A stretch of 64,000 nucleotides of DNA from assembly GCA_029204225.1 (NCBI GenBank), contig CM055092.1, forward strand, positions 42,473,760 through 42,537,759, written 5' to 3'. The notes beneath the pieces were generated by a model, which was not told the DNA's origin, ran no database searches, and saw only the letters and a program-made list of their open reading frames with translations. This DNA is from Diphasiastrum complanatum. Taxonomy: Eukaryota; Streptophyta; Lycopodiopsida; Lycopodiales; Lycopodiaceae. This document shows positions 32,965 to 43,400 of this stretch, one piece after another. The position numbers were made by a program, and so were the translations under genes. Every line of letters begins with the position of its first letter. Position 1 is the first letter of the stretch.

Positions 32965-34736
32965 AGTGAACAAGTGACTTAAAAATTTATCACTCAACAA
33001 TTTCCCAAAAAGTGGTCTACTTGTATTCTGGATATTGTTACATACCATTGGATAAGAAGCATCACTTGACAAAACATAGCAATTTCTAGTTATTTACCAA
33101 ACAACATAGATCAGATATTAGGATTTTGATTTGAAATTTAATGTGGTTTTTGTTTTAGAGATTTGTTTTAGATTTCAGTCTAATGGTGGCCCCGTGGTCC
33201 ACCACAATATATCAAACTGCAGCATGATGATGGGCATTCAATCGGGGCTAGACAACAACCTACTACCTAGGCATCCATTTGTTTTCTACTTGCTCAAAAC
33301 ATCATCTAATGTAGATCAGTGACAACATCCATTTGTTTTTTACATTCTCGACACAACATTGTCTAATAATGTAGATGAGCGAAAAGAGGATTCACTCCAT
33401 ACATTTGATTCTAGCAATCTGATATTATTGCCTACCATCTTCAAAATGTTTTTCCCTATGTAGCTTCAGTTGAACCTGTCTGAAAATTGTAGCCCCTAGG
33501 TGATTGGAATCGATTTGAAATTTGTTGAGACTATACTCTTGCCACACGGTTTGAGAAATCCTAAAAAGCTCAAAATGTTGACGCATTTCTGGAAAATATG
33601 GCAGAAATTTTCAAGGTGGACACGTTTGCATCCAGAATTGTTTCGAATCTATTCAAAGAGATTCGAAAAACCTGTGTTTTAACTATTAGTACAATAGATC
33701 CTTGTCTTCTCCAAATATGTGATGCAAATCTTAATTACATTCCTGATAGTGGTTGCCTTCACCTCTAATCGAGTGGAGACTTTCATCACAATAAAAAAAT
33801 CTGAAAACTAGAGCTAGGATGTACATCACTGGAAAAAAAGCAGTGTTTCAGCATACATTCGCAAGAAAAGGCCATAATAGGGGGGCCAGGTCATTGTCTG
33901 CACTGCAATTTAATCTAGCCATGCCATTACAATGTAATAAAGGCTTGACATCAAAAATCTGAAAACTAGAGTTATGATGTACAACTGGTATCTGGTATCT
34001 AATCTACCCATCGAATCTTTGGTTGATCGACAATTGTGGTTCACTTTTAAGCTTGTCACCCTTCGGGTTTAGCAATAATATGATACACGCGTGGAAGTGA
34101 CTCCCATCTTTATAATCCATTAAGAATGTGAATCTGAGTTTTGTAACAGAGACGGGATGTCAAGGAAGTCTATTATTATAAAGAACACTTGCCATAGATT
34201 CATTTACATGTACATTTCTTCAACTAGCAACAAATTTAATAAAGATGCTATTTTTCTCAAAACTGTTCAATAAATTCAATAAAGATCTTCATATTGTTCT
34301 CAAAAATGTTCATTATTGTGGACAGCAGTCATTTGGGAGCAGCACAAAAATTTGAATTCAAGAATATGCTTTTGATATGTCTTCTTTCAGGCAAATCTAC
34401 TGATCCATTGTGACATTTGATGGTCTTGCTTGAGCAATTATACATTAAGGAACGGGGATTTATCACTTCTTGAGTGCTGTATTTCTTTAATTGAAGTATT
34501 TGCAGTTTGTGAGAACCTAATAATATATGCTGCTCCTTTCTAAAATACATAATGGATGCAATATATGATAGCTACAACTTGATTGATAATGTGAAACTAC
34601 CGATCAGTCATGGCATCTTTTCGAAGTTTTAAAGAGCTCTTAATACATGATGACCCATTTCTATAAAAAGCGCTTAATTTCAATATAGTCAACTTGCATT
34701 CATAAACGATTCTAAAACATGATTTATTTTTATGAT
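32965..34736. other. No gene seen downstream of RRP42
   Basis: AT-rich intergenic sequence. Only short ORFs, none with recognisable composition or motif. Confidence 0.6.
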
Positions 34737-34832
34737 CGTTGGGGATAATTTATGATTGATTAGACTCCCAAGTATCCGAGCTTGAGTCTTTGGCTTTTGC
34801 CATATCTCTCCCCAACAATTTGGTATCAAAGT
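34737..34832 (+). mobile_element. Short LTR-like end plus primer binding site (possible TRIM)
   Basis: An approximately 80-bp block begins (C)GTTGGGGATA and ends TCTCCCCAACA, an inverted terminal match. Three bases later comes TGGTATCAAAGT, close to the initiator tRNA-Met primer site. LTRs this short occur in terminal-repeat retrotransposons in miniature. I do not see the second LTR, so it could also be the end of an ordinary degraded copia LTR. Confidence 0.45.
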
Positions 34833-36037
34833 AAATATGGTATCAAAAGCACATATTATCATAGCATGATTACATCAATTTGATAGAATAATTGTTTTCT
34901 TGTTTTGATATTATAAATCTAAAGCTTTTGCAAGCTTCGCTTTATAGTCTTTGTGTTTGTCTATGTATTCAAAAGTTTCAATCATGACGATTTGAAAGTC
35001 AGAGTCAAGTAGATTTAAATATATTACTTTTTCTGGATATCTAGTTCGAATTTGATAAACATAGTACATACACCAAGGAAAATTAAGTTTAAGTTTTTTC
35101 CAACATAAATATGGTATTTTGCATGTAGATCAAGCAACGAAGACTACATATACTCATGACTCTTCATCACATATTGCTTATTATATATGAAAGTCCAAGA
35201 AACCCTTGTGATAGAGTTAAACTGCAAAGATTTTGACGAGTGCCAAAATATTTATCCATTGAGTTCAAAGAATGAGGCTCTTTGCCCAATTTTGATTCTT
35301 TTTAGAGATATGGTATGTTATTATCCATGTTGAGCATAGATGTAATGTTTTTAAGAGATGCATTTACAAAGTTTTAGTGATATTATATCTCATTTTCTAA
35401 GCATACGTTTTCCTTTTTGTAAAGTGTTGACGATAGAAAAAACAATGTCATGCTTGAGTAATTTAAAAGACATTTTTTAAAAGCTAGCGATGAAAAAAGA
35501 GACAAAGAAAGAATTGAAGTTGGTGGAATAGTGGCCGAAGAGGATCCTATATAAACTTACATTCTCAAATATGTGGAGTATTGGCCAGTGTTTTTTACTA
35601 AGGAGTAGACAATTTTTTTTAAAGAAAAGAGCCTATACATTATGCATCGCCGATATTCCATACGATTTCCAGATGAAAGACTCCTTGAATGATGAATATC
35701 CATTTCAATATTCAGAGATTCAAGCTGTGTTACAACAATTTGTTGAGTGCACAACTTCTCCCTTGTGGATAATTGTTGTACTTTATTCCAGTTGGCAATC
35801 TGCAAGCGTGTAGAAAGCTTTATTAGAAGTTTGTAATGTTGGCATAGAAAATGTTGTGTAAGTTTTTACTATATCAAAATAATTTTTTGAATGTTTTATG
35901 TTTATAGAAAACAATTCTTTTAAATTTTTGATTTCATGCTCAATATTTTTCTAAAAATTTTGTTTTTGACTAAACTTGTATAAAATTAATTTGTGGTACT
36001 TTTTTGTAATATGATTTTTTATCTTAATGAATGTTCT

Positions 36038-36067
36038 ATGCTTAGCATAGATATCTATGCTAAGCAT
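36038..36067. repeat. Perfect 30-bp palindrome with nearby partial copies
   Basis: Left arm ATGCTTAGCATAGAT (36038-36052) is the exact reverse complement of the right arm (36053-36067). Shorter versions with the core CTATGCTAAGCATAG occur near 36198, and a decayed one near 36313. No ORF is associated. Confidence 0.9.
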
Positions 36068-37647
36068 GGAGCTATACTCAAGTTTTAAATTTTTTGTGCA
36101 TTTTTTTTTTAAAATTATCAAAGTTTTATATACTTTTAAGTTAGAATATATTGTGAAAGAATTAAATTTAATTAACTTAATTATCTTTATTGATGTTCTA
36201 TGCTAAGCATAGAAATCTATTTCTAAAATTCTTACTATTTTGATTAAATCCTATACTAAAAATGTTTTGTGCTAAGATTTATTTTAGTTGATTTTTTGTT
36301 TTGTAACTGATATTCTATGCTTATAGATCATTTTTCAAGGGTACCAATGCATGTGCTATTCAAAAGGCAAACATGTTGTTGCAGTTTAAATCGATATATA
36401 ATTTTATGAAGGTTTATTACAATATGCATGAAATCCCTCTTAATTTTGTAAGATGAGCTGGGAGAGGTAGGCATAACGGCTGACAATGAAAACTTTTTTG
36501 TCCCATTATCCACAGTCACAACCCCCGACAAGCGACAAGGTAAGAGACATCGACATGGCCCAACAGTACAATATTGTAGCTGAGACTATCATTGTTGATG
36601 ACATCACAGTTTCAGTTGTTGAGGCTCCTACTGAAACTCAAAAGAATCTCAATCTAGACATAGGTTTTTTGGCTGGCTGTCTAGCTTGTGCTAGCACATT
36701 CAAAAAAATAAAGATTATCTTATTTATTTTTTAAAAAAATTACCATTTTCATTTTTGCAATTGAATTGAATTTGTATAGAAAAAAAATTGTTATTTGTAG
36801 TGAATGTTTTAAAATATTTATTATTATATTTTTTGAGAATGTTCAAAGTGATTAAAAAATATTTTTTTTTTATTTTTGTCCATTTTTTAAAAGGATTGTA
36901 ATGGCAACAAGGAATATTTTGAGCAACACTTATGCAAATGATATTGTACACAATATCTTAACAATTGTTTTATAAATAATACTCTTAACATATTTCTTGA
37001 ATGAAATAATGCATTAGGTGAAATTTTATATATCTTAAAATATAAAAGTATTCTAAATTTCTATCATACATTTCGGATTAATTTTTTCAAACCAAAATTT
37101 AAAAAATATTTATTTCATATTTTTTGTGCAGTTTTTAAAAACCTAAGTTTTAGCATTTTATGATTTGTATATAGAGGATGAAATATTAAAAATTTTACAT
37201 TTTAAATTGTCTAAAAAATATTAAAATATATAAAATATAAAAAATTATAATAAATAAAAATAAAAAATATAATCTATTTAATTTTTAAGATTTTGTTATT
37301 TCTGCTAACATTGCCACAAATTTGAATAAAATATAATTTTAGACTAAAATGTCAATATGTGCTTAGTAAAAATTTTAAATTTTTTTTTTCTACAAAAAAT
37401 TTAGAATTAAAAGAAAAGGTATCTATATCATTTTTCTGTTTTCTCGTCATCGAGTTGTGCGCTCGACGACAATATCGAATAGTATCGCTTTTAAGCGCAC
37501 TCGAGGGACAGACTATTCTACAAGATGTGAAGGCACGCTTGAAAGAGATACTTATATGTAAATTTTCAGTTTTGTGCGACAAAAAATAACAAAAAATTCG
37601 GCCTATTTATAAAAAAAAATTCACATGTGCAAAAGAGTTAAAAAGAG

Positions 37648-37764
37648 GACACGTGTCGATCTCCCATTGGTCACGCATGTGGAATGTTAGATTTGTCATT
37701 TAAAATGTCATGTCATTCCGGAATTTGTGCAAATGATTAGGGAATCTGTGTCTAGCCACGTGGC
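37648..37764. promoter_or_regulatory. Two palindromic ACGT-core (G-box type) motifs
   Basis: GACACGTGTC at 37648-37657 and GCCACGTGGC at 37755-37764 match the plant G-box type core ACGT, with a CCATTGG (inverted CCAAT) at about 37664. Such clusters bind bZIP/bHLH factors in plant promoters. No gene is recognisable downstream on either strand, so function is speculative. Confidence 0.35.
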
Positions 37765-38189
37765 CCAATCACAAATGGACACGAAAATTGCAATATGTGT
37801 GATCATCATTATGCCATAATGACTTGTACGAAGGATGACAAATGGACTAATAGAATCGTGACATGTGTCATTTAAAGTTTATCTGACAAATGTGAAGTTT
37901 TTTGAAAAATTGGACGCATCCGGGCTCATTTTTCCACGCAAATTTTTTAGTCTTTCATCTCGATATTGATTTTAGGCATTCTTGTACACACGATCCTCTA
38001 CCATCGTCTTCCACTACTCTCTAAACCGATAGCGAGGCGTATCGGACTCGAGTGCCAACACATATTCAACTTTCTTTGCTTGTTTGGATGTGCTTGAAAT
38101 TGATATTACCATGTATTGCTTTCAAGCACGCCTATCAAATAGATTTTTTCTCTATGCTTTCTACCACGCTTAAAATCGATACTAAGTTT

Positions 38190-38870
38190 TTATTGCCAAC
38201 GATAATGGGTGATTTTGAGACCCAGCTGCCGAAGAATCTCGTCTGGTCCTCTTTGATACAACTGGTCGGCAATCAACTGATAAGGTCTAGCCTTCAAGAT
38301 CAATTTCCGCTGATCCGCCTTTGGTAGTGACTTGTCTGGTTGGCCCCTCATTAGATATTCAACAATGTCGGCAGTCCATTCTGGTTTTGTGTCCACGTAA
38401 AATAAGACAGCATCTGCCAGCTCATCATCGGGTAGGGTTGCCTCTTTTCCTTGATTCGCGACACATGATCTACCATGTAGTGTTGTTTTTCCTTGCAGAC
38501 TACTATCCAAAAATCCAACCCCAACAACCGAAGTAGCCATCTGGTGATTCTCCCATTGTTGAAAGTTTTGTTAACGAGATAGAGCAAGGGTTGATGGTCC
38601 GTATGAAAAACGAAATGTGTGGCCATTAGGTAGTGCCGAAATTTCTTAACCGCATAGATCATCGCCAGTGCTTCTCGCTTTGTGGTTGAATAATTCATTT
38701 CTGTATCACTGAGCTGTCGGCTTGCAAATCAGATTGGAGAATCCTTTTTGTGTTCACCTGGCTGGGTTAAGACTGCTCCAACTGCATACTTTGATGCGTC
38801 CGTATGCACATGAAACTCAATGGACCAATTGAGTGGATGTAAGATTGGTGCTGAAAACAATGCATTAGGC
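38190..38870 (-). pseudogene. Ty3/gypsy RNase H fragment
   Basis: The minus strand gives FHVHTDASKYAVGAVLTQPG-like sequence, then MNYSTTKREALAMIYAVKKF, FHTDHQPLLYLVN and RWLLRLLGLDFWI, with a tail continuing toward the integrase (LADAVLFYVDTKPEW). RNase H removes the RNA template during reverse transcription. It is frameshifted near 38360-38540. The same RNase H start is seen at 9120-9240, so it belongs to the gypsy family at 9-11 kb and 50.5-54.9 kb. It stops sharply at a small fold-back at 38875. Confidence 0.88.
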
Positions 38871-38874
38871 ACCT

Positions 38875-38942
38875 TGCGAGGGTTGGTAGGATGAGCTTGA
38901 TGCTCGAGGGTTCTGAAGATTCAACTTCTGAGAACCCTCGCA
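38875..38942. repeat. 68-bp fold-back at a gypsy/copia junction
   Basis: It starts TGCGAGGGTT and ends AACCCTCGCA, a perfect 10-bp terminal inverted repeat. A copy with about 80% identity lies at 43281-43351. It sits exactly where the gypsy RNase H fragment meets the copia Gag-protease fragment. Confidence 0.8.
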
Positions 38943-40078
38943 AAAGTACTTTAGACAGAGAAAGAACTTTTGATGATGAAAGCTTTAAGGGAATGGTCCC
39001 TATGCCTTCAATAGCACACTCATGATCATTTGTTGTGTAGATGGACTTCTTAGCTCCTTCATAAGGTGTCATGGATGAAAAAGAATGCTTGGAGCTACAC
39101 ATATGTGAGGAAGCTCCACTGTCGATGTACCACGAAACATCCTTCTTAAAAGGTGATGAAGAAAAACTCGAGACCATAAGAGATCCCTCTCCATTACTTG
39201 CATGAGCATCTTCCTTCTCTTCATTGGAAATGTTGGCTTGCTTGAATTGACTCTTCTTCTTGAAGCAATTGGTGGCATAATGCCCCTTCTTGCCACAAAA
39301 GAAACACTTGATGTTTTTCTTCTTCTTCTTGAATGTGAAAGCTTGAGAGGACTCATCCTCTTCTCCTTTCTCCTTGGAAATAAGATTGTTCTCGCTTGAA
39401 GAGGATTGGTGTTGATTCTTACTTCTTTACTTGTGCTTGTCTTTGGTAAAGAGGGCTTTACCATCAATGTTGAGAGACAGTCTTTCCATTTTCAAGAGTT
39501 TATACTCTTGTCTTGATTCTTCAGAAATGAGCACACTTTGGAGTGCTTCCAAACTTGGTAGCTCCTCCTTAATGGCATAACTCTGAACAAGGTTGTCATA
39601 TTCCTCCTTTAACCCATTAAGTATGACTTGAACAAGTTCATTTTGGTTGATGGAGTCTCCTATGCATGACAATTCTCTATGGAGGTCTTTAACTCTCATT
39701 ACATAAGCTGAAGCACATTCATCACTTCTCTGTACACTTTGAAAAATTTGGTTTCTTAGTGTTAGAAGTCTAGAAGTATTCTTTGCCTCATAGATGGACT
39801 TGAGATTATCCCAAGCATCTTTGGCATTAGTACAAGCACCAATTTCTCTTAAGATGTCATTTGAGACATTCATTTTGATATAATGTAGGGCCATCCTAGC
39901 TCTCTTTTTGTACTTTGGAATTTCTTGAGGAATTTGTGGTTCTTTTTTCAATACCAAGTACAATACCCATCACATCTTGTAGAATTAAGACAGATTCCAT
40001 CCTAACCTTCCAAATTGAGTAATTGGAGGTTGACAATCTTTCACTTGCTTCTAATAGAAAGGCACCCATTGAAGCCAT
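38943..40078 (-). pseudogene. Ty1/copia Gag and protease fragment
   Basis: On the minus strand it starts MASMGAFLLEASERLSTSNY (40078) with WKVRMESVL, then 39963-39427 (UBN2 Gag: DAWDNLKSIYEAKNTSRLLT), a Lys-rich tail with one zinc knuckle (CFFCGKKGHYATNC) and the protease start (WYIDSGASSHMCSS). A frameshift lies near 39930 and a stop near 39424. Protease is cut short at the fold-back and no integrase or RT follows. The 5' PBS and LTR are intact at 40806-41413. Confidence 0.9.
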
Positions 40079-40805
40079 AAAGAATGTTGGAAATCAAAAA
40101 AGATGGATGAAAAAATTGCTTATCTTCTCACTATAGGAACCAATCAAGGGTAAAAAACCAAATCCTATGTAAGACTAAGCAAAAAAACTATGAGATAGGT
40201 CTCACTAGTTTGACAATCTTTCTAAAACAAGATTTGAATCATAAAAAAAAATGAAGTATGGCAAAAGTTATGGTTCTCTGAATTTCACACGTAAGAAATA
40301 CTCCAAAAATGTCAAATTGACTCAAATACAATCTATTTGTATGAAACAATTTGCCTAAATCCTCTAAATTTTGCCTAAATCACATATAGATGAGATTGGT
40401 CAACTTCTGGATGATTTTTGTGATCATTCAAGCAATAAATGACATGTACTCAAGATTTGCCATAGGTCTAGGTGCCCTACCTATGACTATTCAAAAGCTT
40501 ATAACTTTTGATTGGCTTATCCAACTGTCATGATTCAAATTGCATCAGATTCTACACATTTCTAGTTTTCTAGTGGGCTAAATTGCATGAAATTTGAATC
40601 TAAGGTGAGAGAGAACCACCAAACTGAAAATGGGTAGATTTCACAAGTGCCTGCACCTGAAATTCCTTATAGTACCTGATCTGAACCATTCAAAGTGGTT
40701 TGAAGCTCTAAATCACCAAAAAACTACAAACTAGCTAGGAAGCTAGCTTGAAATCTGATCAAATTTGCAAACTTTTTTATTAGATTTGCTTGTAAATCTT
40801 AGGTA

Positions 40806-40818
40806 GGCTCTGATACCA
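40806..40818 (-). promoter_or_regulatory. Primer binding site, initiator tRNA-Met
   Basis: The minus strand reads TGGTATCAGAGCC, three bases inside the LTR end GAATTCA. It marks the 5' end of the copia Gag-protease fragment. Confidence 0.92.
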
Positions 40819-40821
40819 TCT

Positions 40822-41413
40822 TGAATTCACACGTGTGGGATGCCCTACACATGTACTTTTGATCTCCTAAGCCCAATAATACCATAAAGATCAAACTAGC
40901 ATTGATTGACAACAGGAAAGCTGATCATATAAGAAATATTATTGTGTTACAAGCAAGATCTATCAACAAAATATGAAACTAAGTACAATAAATGCCTCAA
41001 CTCGGCTAGAGAGAGAATATGAATGTACAAACTCAAGTAGAGAGAGAGGGCACAAAGAGCTTAGTCTCCAAATTTGCATTACACACAAAAATCATCATCA
41101 TCTCAATGAGATACATCACATATATATAGATCCATGGACTCTCCGCCTACTTTGAGTTGAATTGGAGTTATGAATCCACCTCTCAAGCTATCTAGACTTA
41201 TTCAAACCACCTCAATATGTCTAATTGTGCCACCTAGTATTTTCATGCATTAAATGTGGCAGACAAAGTAAATTCCTATGGTAGCTCAAGTTTCTACTTC
41301 TACCTACCTTGAATATTTTATTTTAAGATGAGTCTTTAGTAAGCCAAAAGAGCTCAATTCATTTTTTGGACCCCTACTTACAACATTAGATAGATTTTTC
41401 CAATATTTCAACA
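40822..41413 (-). mobile_element. 5' LTR of the copia fragment, 592 bp
   Basis: On the minus strand it begins TGTTGAAATATTGG and ends CACACGTGTGAATTCA just before the PBS. A partial second copy of its outer end lies at 41811-41949. Confidence 0.8.
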
Positions 41414-41711
41414 TTTACAAGTGTCGAGAGAAAAATATCTTATGTCTTAGCTGCCATTTACTCTAGTTTTGCATATGTACAAAGTTGGTAACCACCCTTA
41501 GGATATTTGTTTCTCCAGCTATTTTTAAAGTTGATGATAAGTTGGCGACGCCGGTTTGCCAATGTAGCAAAAACGAGAAAAAAAACCTGAAGGGGTGCCC
41601 TTAGTTTGAAGATATGCAAATCTTGAAGGTGCCCTTGGACTTAAGGTGTGTAGATCCCTAAGGCGCTCGTAGATTGAAGGCAGTGAAGAAGCCGAAAAAG
41701 GCAAAAAAGCC

Positions 41712-41813
41712 AAAGGTGCCTTACACTGAAGGCAGTGAAGAAGGCAAAGGTGCCTTAGACTAAAGGCAACGAAGAAGATGAAGGTGCCTTAGACTAAAGA
41801 CAACGAAGAAGCT
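41712..41813 (+). repeat. Minisatellite, three units of about 34 bp
   Basis: Units beginning (A)AAGGTGCCTTA(G/C)ACT and ending CGAAGAAG start near 41712, 41746 and 41780. Looser, more diverged units extend left to about 41610. It lies between the LTR and its partial copy. Confidence 0.85.
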
Positions 41814-41949
41814 CGAGTTTCTACTTCTACCTACCTTGAATATGCTATTCTAAGATGAGTCTTTACTAAGCCAAAATAGCTCAATTCATCTTTGGCATTT
41901 TTAGGACCCCTACTTACAACATTAGATAGATTTTTCCAATATTTCAACA
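41811..41949 (-). repeat. Partial duplicate of the copia LTR outer end
   Basis: Matches 41284-41413 closely (CTACTTCTACCTACCTTGAA, GGACCCCTACTTACAACATT, and the outer terminus TTTCAACA). Only the first ~135 bases of the LTR (minus-strand sense) are present. Confidence 0.88.
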
Positions 41950-42732
41950 CAGGTGGGAGGAGAAGGATGCTATAGATGGCGAATAGAGGTTAGTGTGCGG
42001 CACGATGGAAGACAAAAGAGTTGAGCGATGGAAACCGCGCACTTTTGCCTCAAGAAGTGCACAAGCAAAATTACACAACAGGGGGCCAACTGCGATATGC
42101 TCACGGTTGTTGGGTTTGATGGAGATGGTTAGTTCGCGAATGAGGAAGCTATGCCAGTCGTATGGCACAATTGAGGAGCCAAGGAATGCCAGAAAGGATT
42201 CCACTATCTGACTCAACAGCTTGGACTGGATTCTGTCCTTGTGAAATGTTGAAACAATCAGAAAGTTGTTCAACAGATGCGCAACCGCCTGAATGACGAG
42301 TTCCGTGATAGCATCTATCAGGTAACCATTGTTAGTAAGGATTGGAATTTCTGGGGCAGTTTGGGTGACAAAAGGTTTGATCAGAGTTTTTGTCTGACGA
42401 TGGGAGATGGGCCGACGGTCACTAGACATAATGCCAATAGTGACCATCGAGTTTGCATTAATCTTGACCTTGTATGTGGTACCTTGGTACAGGAAGTGGA
42501 AGCATGTCTTCGACGCATTTGAGGTGGTGTAAGCGTGAAGGGCGAGGCCCATGTTAATCTCAGAATGGAAAAGCGCCGGGAAAAAATCCATTGCCTCAAG
42601 AAGTGGGCCGGCTGTCTGAAGCCATGGTTGAATCAGAGCATTAGAGGGTAAGGGCCAAATCTATGTGGCTGAGGGGATTCCATGCTGGATCACCTGCTTG
42701 GTGCCATAGTCTTTAGAGGATGAGGAGGCCAT
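41944..42732 (-). pseudogene. Unidentified ORF with one in-frame stop
   Basis: I do not recognise the protein. It starts MASSSSKDYGTKQVIQHGIP at 42732; a TAG near 42665 interrupts the frame, and the main ORF then runs 42591-41944 (215 residues). Visible features: an aromatic block MDFFPALFHSEIN, a basic segment around SDRRPISHRQTKTLIKPF and a hydrophobic Leu/Ile-rich C-terminal half. No zinc knuckle, protease or RT motif. A CTATATAA box lies 255 bp upstream on the same strand. It could be an accessory ORF of a retroelement or a decayed host gene. Confidence 0.45.
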
Positions 42733-42985
42733 GTTAGCAGTGATAGTTAAAGGGTGAAAAAGTAGAAAAAATGGTGAAAAAGGTAAAAAGGTGTGGAAAC
42801 GACAAAAAAATGTGAATAACGAGTGTTGGATGGCGAGAACTGTAGTTTAGAGCACAGATCTGTGTTCAGTATGAGCAGATAATAGCTTGTCGGAAGTTTG
42901 GTCGCAAACAGAGAATTTGGAAATTTCAGTGAAAATTTGAGCAGAGTTTCGCCAGCAAAGGTGACAAATGACTCGAATTCAGCCC

Positions 42986-42993
42986 TTATATAG
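42986..42993 (-). promoter_or_regulatory. Possible TATA box for the unidentified minus-strand ORF
   Basis: The minus strand reads CTATATAA followed by GG. It lies about 255 bp before the ATG at 42732, a plausible leader distance. Upstream (43060-43400) are repeated GCGAG(A/G)GTTC motifs that could be part of a promoter or an LTR U3 region. Confidence 0.35.
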
Positions 42994-43094
42994 CGGAATT
43001 TAGAGTGCATATTAGGTGAAATCCACTTTCCCTTGTTCAGTTCCAACCAAATTTTGGCAGGGACCTTCTTCACAAAATTCTAAGACCTCAAGAA

Positions 43095-43400
43095 AGTCTT
43101 GCGAGAGTTCAGCAGGTGATTTGACTGCCCTGCGAAGGTTCTGCGAGGATTCAGACTGTTTGCGAGGGTTCAACTCTCGCAAGAAGTCATCTCTGACACA
43201 ACATGTTCCTGTGATTGGATTTTCAAGATCAGACCATGTAGGCAGGCTAATTTCACTGCTCTGATTCCATTTAGGCACCTTGCAAGGATTGGTAGGATGA
43301 GCTTGATGCTCTGCGAGGGTTCTGAAGATTTAGCTTCTAGGAACCCTTGCACACACTAAAAATTGATTATTCTTCCATCAAGAACTCTCGCAGAGATTTT
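43095..43400. repeat. Cluster of GCGAGGGTTC-type motifs including a fold-back
   Basis: Variants of TGCGAGGGTTC occur at about 43099, 43132, 43141, 43169 and 43312 and inverted near 43183, 43341 and 43387. The part 43281-43351 is a copy of the 68-bp fold-back at 38875. Such a cluster could be an LTR promoter region or a nest of small inverted-repeat elements. Confidence 0.6.

Larger units (their letters stand above)
34833..38189. other. AT-rich spacer without a recognisable gene
   Basis: Very AT-rich, with many short A/T runs. Small ORFs at 35571-35813 and 36486-36734 have no recognisable features. It holds the palindrome at 36038-36067 and two G-box motifs near 37.65-37.76 kb, described separately. 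Confidence 0.6.

Noticed and set aside
35571-36734. Candidate small plant genes (ORFs of about 80 residues)
   Set aside because: No motif, no splice context, and composition identical to the AT-rich surroundings.
37359-37589. Overlapping ORFs on both strands near 37.4-37.6 kb
   Set aside because: Equal length on both strands is due to a partly self-complementary sequence; no recognisable protein.
41944-42732. Endogenous pararetrovirus ORF
   Set aside because: A TATA box and an unknown protein next to repeats suggested it, but there is no movement protein, coat zinc finger or pararetroviral RT nearby.
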